Shown here piece by piece: positions 26,787-34,167 of a DNA stretch of 64,000 nt (position 1 is the first letter of the stretch; the number at the start of each line of letters is the position of its first letter). The stretch is from Ferruginibacter yonginensis. GTDB lineage: Bacteria; Bacteroidota; Bacteroidia; Chitinophagales; Chitinophagaceae. The DNA is taken from the NCBI RefSeq assembly GCF_042651465.1, contig NZ_JBHSCZ010000002.1, positions 558,001-622,000 of the forward strand. The letters run 5' to 3'. The notes beneath the pieces were generated by a model that made no database searches, had not been told where the DNA came from, and worked only from the letters and a program-made list of their open reading frames with translations. A program made the translations under genes and the position numbers.

Positions 26787-27335
26787 ATGAAATGTTTAGT
26801 ATTCATATTGTTTGTGGTATTAACGAAGGTGGTGGTAGCTCAGAATATAGTTGATATAACACCGCATCCATTGGTATACAGTAGTGAGCCTTCACCTCCC
26901 ATAAAGCGTATGATGCCTGTGCCTGTGCCAACTGTAGCTACTAAACGGCCCTTATTATTTGTTGATGGGTTTTTAACCGAAGCTCCCTTTTTTTCAATTG
27001 ATAAAGAAAAAATACAATCCGCTGCTTACTTTACCAAAGAGGAAGCCTACACCCGTTATAATATAAATGCACCTGATGGCATGCTGTATATGATAACCAT
27101 GCCTGGCACAAAACTACTTACCATAGGTGCTATTTTGGAACGTTACAATATTGATAATGACAATTACCCTATTAAAAGAATTTGTATTAACAACATTATC
27201 ATAAAAAATCCTAAACAAATTTTGTTAGATATTGATGTAATTGAAAACGTGTACGAAACAGACAATGTTTTTTGGAGCGATGTTTCGCATGCCAATACTG
27301 GTGAACAGTTCATTAATATTCAGTTGAAAAAATAG
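26787..27335 (+). CDS. Hypothetical exported protein
   Basis: From the ATG at 26787 the product has 182 residues with a clear signal peptide (MKCLVFILFVVLTKVVVAQ); a frame-extending TTG at 26745 would bury that signal and is rejected. The mature part is Pro-rich at first (EPSPPIKRMMPVPVPTV), then has a compact alpha/beta region (LLFVDGFLTEAPFFSIDKEK, later ILERYNIDNDNYPIKRICINN). I do not recognise the family; the region loosely recalls periplasmic plug or STN-type domains. It follows the GC-rich element and has no operon partner. Confidence 0.6.
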   Translation: MKCLVFILFVVLTKVVVAQNIVDITPHPLVYSSEPSPPIKRMMPVPVPTVATKRPLLFVDGFLTEAPFFSIDKEKIQSAAYFTKEEAYTRYNINAPDGMLYMITMPGTKLLTIGAILERYNIDNDNYPIKRICINNIIIKNPKQILLDIDVIENVYETDNVFWSDVSHANTGEQFINIQLKK

Positions 27336-27413
27336 AAAATATTATTTAATACCGAGTAACCAAACGGTGGTGAATTGCTGTTATTTCATTGCTGCTTTAT
27401 AAGCCAGCACTGT

Positions 27414-27983
27414 TTAAATTACTTCTTCTATCCTTTTATCAGGTATCAACCAAGTAGCTGCTACTACCACATATAAAATGAGGGCTATTGTTACACTCCA
27501 ATAGCCTATAATTACTGCCACTGAATAAACAATTACAGAAAACTTTCCTTTAAAATCATTGCCAATAGCCTTGGCTAATGCAGTATCTTTTTGATGAATT
27601 GGCAATAAAGTACGCACTAAAATAAAATAAGCAATGCCGCTCATCATCAAAATGAACCCATATAATATTACAGGCCATTTTGTAAAATCATTTTCACCCA
27701 TCCATGCGGTACTAAAAGGCATCAGCGATAACCAAAATAACAAATGCGTATTTGCCCAAAGTACTTTACCATTAATTTTTTCTACAGCTTGAAAAAGATG
27801 ATGGTGGTTATTCCAATACAAACCAACATTTACAAAACTAAGTACATAGCTTAAAGCAATAGGTAAAAGACTTTTTAAATCGTGTAATTGATTGCCATGT
27901 GGTACCTTTAGTTCAAGTACCATAATAGTGATAATGATCGCTATAACCCCATCACTAAAAGCTTCTACCCTATTTTTTTTCAT
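27414..27983 (-). CDS. TMEM175-family (DUF1211) potassium channel-like protein
   Basis: A 189-residue integral membrane protein with about six hydrophobic helices. The first begins RVEAFSDGVIAIIITIMVLEL, containing the FSD signature (Phe9-Ser10-Asp11) of the TMEM175 family; prokaryotic members are single-repeat proteins that assemble as tetrameric, weakly selective potassium channels. YWNNHHHLFQAVEKINGKVLWANTHLLFWLSLMPF is the typical second and third helix region. A role in potassium leak or membrane potential is a family-based inference. It is followed on the same strand neither by an obvious partner nor by a terminator. Confidence 0.88.
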   Translation of the reverse strand: MKKNRVEAFSDGVIAIIITIMVLELKVPHGNQLHDLKSLLPIALSYVLSFVNVGLYWNNHHHLFQAVEKINGKVLWANTHLLFWLSLMPFSTAWMGENDFTKWPVILYGFILMMSGIAYFILVRTLLPIHQKDTALAKAIGNDFKGKFSVIVYSVAVIIGYWSVTIALILYVVVAATWLIPDKRIEEVI

Positions 27984-28066
27984 AAAAAAAAATCTTATAA
28001 AGTAATAATTGAAAATTACTACTTTATAAGATAGTATAAGTGAAAACGCAAAATTATTGTGCTGTT

Positions 28067-28432
28067 TTATGATGCTAGGGCTTGCAATATTTGTTCTTTT
28101 GTAAAAGGCTTAGCTAAAAATACATGGGCTCCGTTAGCTAAAGCTTGTTGCTGTACATTATCAGCAGCATTGCCCGTAATCATAATTATTTTAATTGCAG
28201 GGTATTGTGCTTTAATTGTAGCAATAAAATCAATACCCAACCCATCGGGTAATTGGTTATCTAAAATAACTACATCGGGTTTGTTATCTTGTAAATAGGT
28301 GGTTGTTTTTGCCAAGCTATTTACATGCTCAATTTCAACGTCATCATTTTTAAGCATGAGATTTAATATCAAACAGATATCACCTTCATCTTCTACAATT
28401 AAAATATGCTGCTTCTTTGTAATTTTTCCCAT
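28067..28432 (-). CDS. Stand-alone response regulator receiver protein
   Basis: A 121-residue single-domain CheY-like receiver. The acidic pocket (VEDEGD), phospho-acceptor Asp58 (VVILDNQLPDG), the conserved Thr in MITGNA and Lys108 (FLAKPF) are all present, so phosphorylation should work. There is no output domain. It has no adjacent kinase; partners may be the orphan kinases elsewhere in this window or genome. It is transcribed in the same direction as purF, 58 bases upstream-side, and separately from the TMEM175 gene. Confidence 0.88.
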   Translation of the reverse strand: MGKITKKQHILIVEDEGDICLILNLMLKNDDVEIEHVNSLAKTTTYLQDNKPDVVILDNQLPDGLGIDFIATIKAQYPAIKIIMITGNAADNVQQQALANGAHVFLAKPFTKEQILQALAS

Positions 28433-28490
28433 AATTGTGTTGTTTTTTTTGACAAGTAAATTTTGTTTAAAAAATTATGCCAAACTTTAA

Positions 28491-30338
28491 TTAATAGCCT
28501 CTAACATCTTTTCCTTCCATATAATTTATAAAGGCTTTGTTACAAACCCTATTACCACCAGGTGTTGGGTAATTACCTGTAAAATACCAATCGCCTTTAT
28601 TGTTTGGGCAAGCCTCATGCAAGGTTTCAATGGTTTGGTAAATTACATCAACAGGTATATTTATATCTTCAGGTGTTATAAGTGCTGCGATTTTATTTGA
28701 AATTTCTTCTAATGTGAATGGTTTGTAAACTAAGCGTACCAAGTTTTCAGTGTGTAATTGATTTACTTTTTGCAACTCTTTGCACTTCGCTAAAATTTCA
28801 TCAAGTATATGGGTTTGTCCACTTTCTTTTAACAAAGCAACGGCGGCTTTAAAGGCAATAAAATCACCCATTTTGCTCATATCAATACCATAACAATCAG
28901 GGTAGCGTATTTGTGGTGCTGATGAAACTACAATAATACGTTTAGGCTTTAGCCTGTTTAACATTCTGATGATACTTTCTTTCAAAGTAGTTCCTCTTAC
29001 AATACTATCATCTATTACTACCAAGGTATCTTCATTTCTACGAACTGTACCATAGGTAATATCGTAAACGTGTTGTACCATTTCATTACGACTAGCATCT
29101 TCTGTAATAAACGTACGAAGCTTTACATCTTTAATCGCAATTTTTTCAATGCGTACTTTACGGTTTATCATTTCCGTAAGTTTTTCATCATTAAAATTAT
29201 TGCCCCAGCTTAAAATACGTTCTATTTTAATTTCATTTAAATAATCTTCAGCGCCTTTTATTAAGCCATAAAAGGCGGTTTCAGCAGTGTTAGGTATAAA
29301 TGAAAATATGGTATTTTTTAAATCATAATCAATTGCTTTTAAAACGGTGCTACTTAAGTTGTAACCCAAAGCAATACGTTCTCTGTAAATTTTTTCATCA
29401 CTACCTCTACTAAAATAAATGCGTTCAAAACTACAAGCCTTTCGTTCTTGTGGTGGTACAATGGTTTCAATAGAATAGCTACCATCGGCCATACTTATTA
29501 ATGCCGTGCCAGGCATTAACTCTTGCACTTCATTTTCTTCTAAATTAAAAGCAGTTCTTATTGCGGCACGTTCACTTGCGGCTACAATTATTTCATCGTT
29601 AATATAATAATAGGAGGGCCTAATTCCATGAGCATCTCTCACCACAAAGCTATCGCCATTACCAGTAATACCTGCAAAGTGAAAGCCACCATCAAACATG
29701 GGCATGGCTTTTTTAAGCATGTGTACAATGCTTGGGTTACCTGGGTTGGCTTCATCTGCCTTAATTAAAAAATGATACAGCACTTCCATCATAGCAGCTA
29801 AATCACTCTGTTTTTGAAAATCACCCGGGTTGATGTTGATGAGTGAAAATAACTCTTCAGTATTCACCAAATTAAAATTACCAGCCAATGCTAAATTTCG
29901 TGAAGGGATGGTATTTTTCTTTATAAAAGGGTGGCAAAACTGTACATCATTTTTACCTTGTGTACCATATCGTAAATGCCCTAACATTACTTCGCCTAAT
30001 ACGGGTATGTGGCCTTTCATTAAGCCAGGGTGGCTTTTAATATCTGGTTGGTATTTTTCTATTTCGTCAATCTCTTTACCAATTTGCGAAAACAAATCTG
30101 CAATAGGTTGTTGGGCACAACTGCGTAAACGATACATAAAAGGGTACCCTGGCTCTGTATTTAATTTTACTGCTGCAACGCCAGCGCCATCTTGCCCCCG
30201 GTTATGTTGTTTCTCCATAAGTAGGTATAACTTATTGAGGCCGTAAAGTACCGATTGGTATTGTTGTTGGTAGTAACTGAAGGGTTTGCGTAGTCTTATA
30301 AAGGCCAGCCCACATTCGTGTTTTATTGCATCGCTCAT
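28491..30338 (-). CDS. purF: Amidophosphoribosyltransferase (PurF-like)
   Basis: The 615-residue enzyme would transfer glutamine-derived ammonia to PRPP, the first step of purine synthesis. The N-terminal Ntn-type glutaminase domain begins at Cys9 (HECGLAFIRL), implying removal of an eight-residue propeptide; GHLRYGT and the YAGNFNLVN-type region follow. The phosphoribosyltransferase domain carries the PRPP loop TLVVIDDSIVRGTTLKES. The protein is about 100 residues longer than E. coli PurF, in line with the long Bacteroidota form. A second purF paralogue often exists in this phylum, so the exact role could differ. Confidence 0.9.
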   Translation of the reverse strand: MSDAIKHECGLAFIRLRKPFSYYQQQYQSVLYGLNKLYLLMEKQHNRGQDGAGVAAVKLNTEPGYPFMYRLRSCAQQPIADLFSQIGKEIDEIEKYQPDIKSHPGLMKGHIPVLGEVMLGHLRYGTQGKNDVQFCHPFIKKNTIPSRNLALAGNFNLVNTEELFSLININPGDFQKQSDLAAMMEVLYHFLIKADEANPGNPSIVHMLKKAMPMFDGGFHFAGITGNGDSFVVRDAHGIRPSYYYINDEIIVAASERAAIRTAFNLEENEVQELMPGTALISMADGSYSIETIVPPQERKACSFERIYFSRGSDEKIYRERIALGYNLSSTVLKAIDYDLKNTIFSFIPNTAETAFYGLIKGAEDYLNEIKIERILSWGNNFNDEKLTEMINRKVRIEKIAIKDVKLRTFITEDASRNEMVQHVYDITYGTVRRNEDTLVVIDDSIVRGTTLKESIIRMLNRLKPKRIIVVSSAPQIRYPDCYGIDMSKMGDFIAFKAAVALLKESGQTHILDEILAKCKELQKVNQLHTENLVRLVYKPFTLEEISNKIAALITPEDINIPVDVIYQTIETLHEACPNNKGDWYFTGNYPTPGGNRVCNKAFINYMEGKDVRGY

Positions 30339-30400
30339 TACAGGTAACTGTTGTGCTAAGTTTGAATTGCAAAATTAACTTATTCAAACTTACAAGCAAT

Positions 30401-30433
30401 AAAAAATCCCTCATAGTATAGGAGGGATTTTTT
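30401..30433 (-). terminator. Terminator after the porin-like gene
   Basis: AAAAAATCCCTC pairs with GAGGGATTTTTT around a 9-base loop. It lies downstream of the 30453-31172 gene and upstream of purF. Confidence 0.8.
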
Positions 30434-30452
30434 ATTATGCTTTTAAATAATA

Positions 30453-31172
30453 TTATAGGCCACTAATGGTAATACCAATTTGTAAGAGTTTGGTATCTGC
30501 GGCTACACCATCTTTAAAAATATTAGTAATGTTGTAAGCGCCAAATAATGAAAACATACCATAGCCAACTCTTGCTGTTGCTGCTAATCGAGTACTATTA
30601 AAATAAGTTCTTGTACTTTCTTTAACGGTGAAACCATTTAATTTAGTACCGGTTGCTGTTTGTAAATTTTTGCCTTTAGTATGGGCATTTACCAAAGTAC
30701 CCACTTTAACACCTAGAGCCGCCTTAAATGATTTATTAGGCGTAGAAGGCTTGCTCATAAACCTTAATTCAACAGGCAATTCTAAAAAGGTAGTTGATAA
30801 TTTATATTTTTTGTAATTGTTGCCTGTATCAGTTCTTACAAATGGAAGTCTTGAAGAAAACGCACCAATTTTGGTTTCCATTTTATCAAAATAAATATTA
30901 CTATTCCCTATACCTACGCCTATACCAACACTAAATTTCTGGTTTCCTTTAAACTGTTTATCAATCATCACATAAACATTGGCGCTTCGGTTAAAACCTT
31001 TTATGTATTTACTAACGCTATCGGGTGTTCCGTTCCAACTATTGTTGGCTAATTGTATTAAAAAATGATCAGCTGCTCTATCAGCAAGTTTAATTGATTT
31101 TTTACCCGTTGTTTGTGCCATTGCAAAAGTGGTAAATATTACTGCAATGCAACATGCCAATATTTTTCTCAT
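30453..31172 (-). CDS. Porin-family outer-membrane beta-barrel protein
   Basis: A 239-residue exported protein with a signal peptide (about 1-19, ending FAMAQ). The mature chain alternates short amphipathic strands (KFSVGIGVGIGNSNIYFDKM, KLSTTFLELPVELRFMSKP, ATARVGYGMFSLFGAYNITNIF) and ends LLQIGITISGL, a typical barrel C-terminus. It resembles small Bacteroidota outer_membrane_beta-barrel (PorT-like/OmpW-size) proteins. Transport or structural function unknown. It is monocistronic, with its own terminator. Confidence 0.8.
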   Translation of the reverse strand: MRKILACCIAVIFTTFAMAQTTGKKSIKLADRAADHFLIQLANNSWNGTPDSVSKYIKGFNRSANVYVMIDKQFKGNQKFSVGIGVGIGNSNIYFDKMETKIGAFSSRLPFVRTDTGNNYKKYKLSTTFLELPVELRFMSKPSTPNKSFKAALGVKVGTLVNAHTKGKNLQTATGTKLNGFTVKESTRTYFNSTRLAATARVGYGMFSLFGAYNITNIFKDGVAADTKLLQIGITISGL

Positions 31173-31233
31173 AATAAGTTTATAGGCAGCAAAAATAGAT
31201 GCCGCCGGGTTAACGAAAGGTTAAACTAATAAA

Positions 31234-31265
31234 AAAATAGTTCCGAAACATTTCGGAACTATTTT
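31234..31265 (-). terminator. Terminator of the CAU tRNA gene
   Basis: A 15-bp perfect inverted repeat, AAAATAGTTCCGAAA and its complement with only CA between, lies immediately 3' of the tRNA on the minus strand and is followed there by a T-run. Confidence 0.85.
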
Positions 31266-31266
31266 G

Positions 31267-31340
31267 TGGGCCCACCTGGGCTCGAACCAGGGACCACCTG
31301 ATTATGAGTCAGGTGCTCTAACCAACTGAGCTATAGGCCC
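31267..31340 (-). tRNA. tRNA with CAU anticodon (Met elongator or Ile2)
   Basis: A 74-nt cloverleaf on the minus strand: acceptor GGGCCTA pairs with TGGGCCC, D-arm GCTCAGTTGGTTAGAGC, anticodon stem CCTGA/TCAGG with loop CTCATAA, T-arm CCTGG/CCAGG with loop TTCGAGC. The anticodon is CAU and the 3' CCA is not encoded. The G1-C72 pair excludes initiator-type mispairing. CAU could be elongator Met or, after lysidine modification, Ile(AUA); the sequence alone does not decide. Confidence 0.93.
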
Positions 31341-31361
31341 TTTCTTTTAAAAGAAGGATTG

Positions 31362-31391
31362 CAAAAGTAAGCAAATTAGGATATTTGCAAA
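31362..31391 (-). promoter_or_regulatory. Promoter of the CAU tRNA gene
   Basis: On the minus strand TTTG (31388-31391) and TACTTTTG (31362-31369) are separated by 18 bases, close to the Bacteroidota -33/-7 consensus, and end 21 bases before the tRNA 5' end. The element overlaps the upstream region of the divergent HAD gene. Confidence 0.6.
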
Positions 31392-31405
31392 AAAATATTC
31401 AAAAA

Positions 31406-32026
31406 ATGGCCGTAATTAAAAATATTTTGTTCGATTTAGGTAATGTGTTGTTTAGTATTGATTATAAAAAAACTACCCAAGCATTCGAACAATTGGGTTT
31501 TACGCAATTTGATGGCATGTACTCACAATACACGGCTAATGCACTTTTTGAGGCAATTGAAACTGGTAATATCACCAATGATGATTTTTATCAACAACTT
31601 CAAAACGTAAATAGCCATGTTAGTAAATCAGAAATTAAAGAAGCTTGGAACAGTATGTTATTACATTGGAGGGTTAATAGTGTATTACATTTAGCAGCAC
31701 TAGGCAAAAAATATAATTTGTACCTTTTAAGTAACACCAACGATATTCACTTAACTGCTGTAAACGAATTATTACAATCAACCATGCAAATGGATAATAT
31801 TGACGGCTATTTTATGAAAGCGTATTACTCTCATAAAATTCACCTCCGTAAGCCGCATGCTGCTGTTTTTGAGTTTGTTTTAAACGATGCTAAAATTTTA
31901 GCCAACGAAACATTATTTGTTGATGATTCTATTAACAATATAGAAACGGCCCAACAATTAGGTTTTAAAACGCACCTTTTATTAGAAGAAGAATTGATTG
32001 AAAATTTAGTTTATGAAGCGTATTGA
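31406..32026 (+). CDS. HAD-family phosphatase (YihX-like)
   Basis: From the ATG at 31406 the product has 206 residues. HAD motif I is FDLGNVLF (Asp10; the DLGN form is typical of the YihX sugar-phosphatase-like group), motif II is LLSNTND, and motif IV is FVDDSINNIETAQQLG. The helical cap lies between residues 18 and 90. It is a cytoplasmic haloacid-dehalogenase-type phosphatase of unknown substrate. A TTG at 31385 would add seven residues with no homology support. It abuts the convergent DUF4834 gene with no spacer. Confidence 0.88.
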   Translation: MAVIKNILFDLGNVLFSIDYKKTTQAFEQLGFTQFDGMYSQYTANALFEAIETGNITNDDFYQQLQNVNSHVSKSEIKEAWNSMLLHWRVNSVLHLAALGKKYNLYLLSNTNDIHLTAVNELLQSTMQMDNIDGYFMKAYYSHKIHLRKPHAAVFEFVLNDAKILANETLFVDDSINNIETAQQLGFKTHLLLEEELIENLVYEAY

Positions 32027-32281
32027 TTATTTAATTTCTTCATAATCTATATAATCATCCTTATCAATTTTTACAGTTGTTTTTTGAGTAGTTGAATGGT
32101 TATATGCTTGTTGTTGTGCTGCTGCTTGTGCCCTTTGCTGTTGCTGCATTTGTTGTTGCATAGCACTCATTTTACTTTTCATTTGTTTGCTAGCATTGTA
32201 AAGTGGTACTATAAATTCAAAAATAATTTTATACAAAACGTATATAACAACCAATTCCCCAATTATTTTAAAAATATTCAT
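32027..32281 (-). CDS. DUF4834-family small membrane protein
   Basis: An 84-residue protein with one N-terminal hydrophobic helix (FKIIGELVVIYVLYKIIFEFIVPLY), a Gln/Ala-rich coiled-coil-like stretch (MQQQMQQQQRAQAAAQQQ), and an acidic tail IDKDDYIDYEEIK. This arrangement matches the Bacteroidota DUF4834 family, whose function is unknown. It is convergent with and directly touches the HAD gene. Confidence 0.75.
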   Translation of the reverse strand: MNIFKIIGELVVIYVLYKIIFEFIVPLYNASKQMKSKMSAMQQQMQQQQRAQAAAQQQAYNHSTTQKTTVKIDKDDYIDYEEIK

Positions 32282-32350
32282 AACTCAAAGTTATTAGGAT
32301 GCTATTAACTTGGTTGTTAAAATTTGTTAAGTGGTATGCTACAAAATAGT

Positions 32351-32376
32351 AAAGGCTGGATAACATCCAGCCTTTT
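32351..32376 (-). terminator. Terminator of the DUF4382 gene
   Basis: AAAGGCTGGAT and ATCCAGCCTTT form a perfect 11-bp stem with a 3-base loop, 22 bases after the DUF4382 stop. The U-run on the minus strand is short, so efficiency is uncertain. Confidence 0.65.
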
Positions 32377-32397
32377 ACCAATTACCGAAGACAAAAA

Positions 32398-33267
32398 CTA
32401 TTGGTGTAACACAATGTTAGGTAAGTGTGTTTCATTACCTCTTGTTACAATTACGTTGTTGATAGTAGTATCTATATATGGACTAGTGGCATCAAAATAT
32501 ACTGTATAAGTGCCAGCTTTTAAGCCTGTTACCTTATACTCACCTTCTGAAAAAGGTATCGCATAAGCAGTATCAGTAGCATTAAACACTTTTATAAGCG
32601 GCCTTGCTGCTCTCGGAAAAACCTTTCCTTCAATTTTTCCACAACCATTTTGTGAATAGGCTTTTAATTCGCCTTTAAGGCAATAAGCACCGTTTCTTAA
32701 TTTTATTGATTTGGTTACATTAAAATCAATATGCAAGCTAATTTGTCCGTTAGGCAATACATCTATAGCATCGCTTTTAACTTTAGCATACACATAGCGT
32801 TTGTTATCGCATATAGAAAGTGGCTGACTGGTAACACTATCAGTATACACACTGTTATTATTACCTAAAGTAAAACGTACTTTGGTGATACGGCCATTTA
32901 AAATAAATCCATTGGCTAGTAAGGTATCTACACCATTACGAAGCCTTAATAAGTCGTACACACCTGGAGTTATTTGTAAAGTATCCCACTGGCCATGTTC
33001 ATCGTAACCGTGGTTGTCGTCGTCATCGTCATCATCGTCGTCGTCATGTTGAGCATCATGGCGCCCAGTATCTACCTTTATTTCAACAAATCTAATATCT
33101 ACCAATACTTTGGTAAAGTTGTAGCTAGGGTCATCATTTAAATAAAGGGCTACATTTTGTTTGCCTGCTTGGTTGCTGCCATCAGCATATTTTTGGCAAC
33201 TAACAAAACTAATTGCCAAAAATAGCGTAATGGAAAAAAGTAATAACAAAAGCTGTTTGTTTTTCAT
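32398..33267 (-). CDS. DUF4382-domain lipoprotein with poly-aspartate tract
   Basis: A 289-residue putative lipoprotein: lipobox-like FVSC with Cys24. A DUF4382-type beta domain follows (ALYLNDDPSYNFTKVLVDIRFVEIKVD; later YDLLRLRNGVDTLLANGFI...GRITKVRFTLG), and the C-terminal part looks like a CarboxypepD_reg/transthyretin-like sandwich. Within the first domain ten consecutive Asp codons, flanked by His residues, form a striking acidic insert that could bind divalent cations. The tract is built of GAC/GAT triplets. It is probably surface-anchored, and its function is unknown. Confidence 0.8.
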   Translation of the reverse strand: MKNKQLLLLLFSITLFLAISFVSCQKYADGSNQAGKQNVALYLNDDPSYNFTKVLVDIRFVEIKVDTGRHDAQHDDDDDDDDDDNHGYDEHGQWDTLQITPGVYDLLRLRNGVDTLLANGFILNGRITKVRFTLGNNNSVYTDSVTSQPLSICDNKRYVYAKVKSDAIDVLPNGQISLHIDFNVTKSIKLRNGAYCLKGELKAYSQNGCGKIEGKVFPRAARPLIKVFNATDTAYAIPFSEGEYKVTGLKAGTYTVYFDATSPYIDTTINNVIVTRGNETHLPNIVLHQ

Positions 33268-33560
33268 AAAAATTGATTTTAAAGCGTGAAAATGGTTTAT
33301 GGGATATTTTTCTACAACTCCAAAATCAATGCCAAATGAAACATCAAATACTTATTTGTTAATAATCTTATGTAGGTTTTAAGCATATTTATCAATCATT
33401 GTTATGTAATCATTTCATTTCAAATGATTTAGCTTTTTTAAATTTTATTTGAAATTTTTAAGTGAGGGCTATAAAAAATTTAGGTTCGTTATTATTATAT
33501 CTTAAAATATTTTTTTTGATGATCATTGGTTTTCAAACCCATACTAAGTTTTGTAACAAT
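33268..33560. other. AT-rich spacer upstream of the rimP operon
   Basis: About 390 bases separate the divergent DUF4382 gene and rimP. This part is very AT-rich, has no gene, and must contain the DUF4382 promoter, although no perfect TAnnTTTG box was found on the minus strand at a useful distance. The right part holds the rimP promoter and leader, listed separately. Confidence 0.5.
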
Positions 33561-33592
33561 TTTGGAAAATAAGCATATCCGTTGTATCTTTA
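33561..33592 (+). promoter_or_regulatory. Promoter of the rimP-nusA-infB operon
   Basis: TTTG (33561-33564) and TATCTTTA (33585-33592) are separated by 20 bases, the Bacteroidota -33/-7 arrangement with one mismatch. Transcription would start near 33598, just before the leader hairpin. Confidence 0.65.
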
Positions 33593-33610
33593 CATCAGAT
33601 TAAGAAGCAG

Positions 33611-33644
33611 AAAGGAAGGGAACCCGAGGTTCCCTTCTTCTTTT
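33611..33644 (+). promoter_or_regulatory. Terminator-like hairpin in the rimP leader (candidate attenuator)
   Basis: GAAGGGAACC (33615-33624) pairs perfectly with GGTTCCCTTC (33628-33637) over CGA, and a pyrimidine-rich TTCTTTT follows. It lies entirely between the predicted transcription start and the rimP ATG, so it is either a leaky intrinsic terminator controlling operon read-through or a stabilising leader structure. Confidence 0.6.
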
Positions 33645-33654
33645 ATCAACTCAT

Positions 33655-34119
33655 ATGGCTACAGCAACAACTATTGAAACAGTAAAAAAAATATTGGATA
33701 CACTCATTGTAGATGATATTTTTTTTGTTGATATGAAAGTGAAACCCACCAATAACATCAAAATATTTTTAGATGCTGACAGTGGTTTAGGTATTGAAAA
33801 ATGTATCAAAATAAACAGGGCTTTATACAGGCAAATTGAAGAAATGGCTTTATACCCTGAGGGAGATTTTTCACTTGAAGTTTCAAGCCCTGGTATTGAT
33901 GAACCTTTAAAATTGGTGCGTCAATACATTAAAAATGTGGGTCGCTTTGTAGCAGTTACTTTACTAGATGGTACTGTAAAAGAAGGCCAACTAATGAGTG
34001 CTGATGACAACCAGTTTGTTATTGAAGTAACCACAGGTAAAGGCAAAAAACAAGCAATAGTACAACATCAAATTGTTTACAGCGATGTAAAACAAACCAT
34101 TGTTCAAATAAAATTTTAA
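33655..34119 (+). CDS. rimP: Ribosome maturation factor RimP
   Basis: A 154-residue protein of normal length for RimP, which assists maturation of the 30S subunit. The N-terminal alpha/beta domain includes KIFLDADSGLGIEKCIKINRAL and the conserved YPEGDFSLEVSSPGIDEPL block; the C-terminal SH3-like barrel begins at NVGRFVAVTLLDG. It is the first gene of the classical rimP-nusA-infB cluster, which couples 30S assembly, transcription elongation and translation initiation. The start ATG at 33655 follows the leader hairpin. Confidence 0.95.
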   Translation: MATATTIETVKKILDTLIVDDIFFVDMKVKPTNNIKIFLDADSGLGIEKCIKINRALYRQIEEMALYPEGDFSLEVSSPGIDEPLKLVRQYIKNVGRFVAVTLLDGTVKEGQLMSADDNQFVIEVTTGKGKKQAIVQHQIVYSDVKQTIVQIKF

Positions 34120-34128
34120 TAAACAAAA

Positions 34129-34160
34129 CCCCACGCTGGCGGGGCTGTAAGTTAGCCAGC
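34129..34160 (+). promoter_or_regulatory. Candidate H-type RNA pseudoknot before nusA
   Basis: CCCC (34129-34132) can pair with GGGG (34141-34144), and GCTGGC, which lies in that loop (34135-34140), can pair with GCCAGC (34155-34160). This is the order of an H-type pseudoknot, with loops of 2, 0 and 10 bases. It ends seven bases before the nusA ATG, on top of the ribosome-binding region. Confidence 0.5.
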
Positions 34161-34167
34161 AAGGAAT

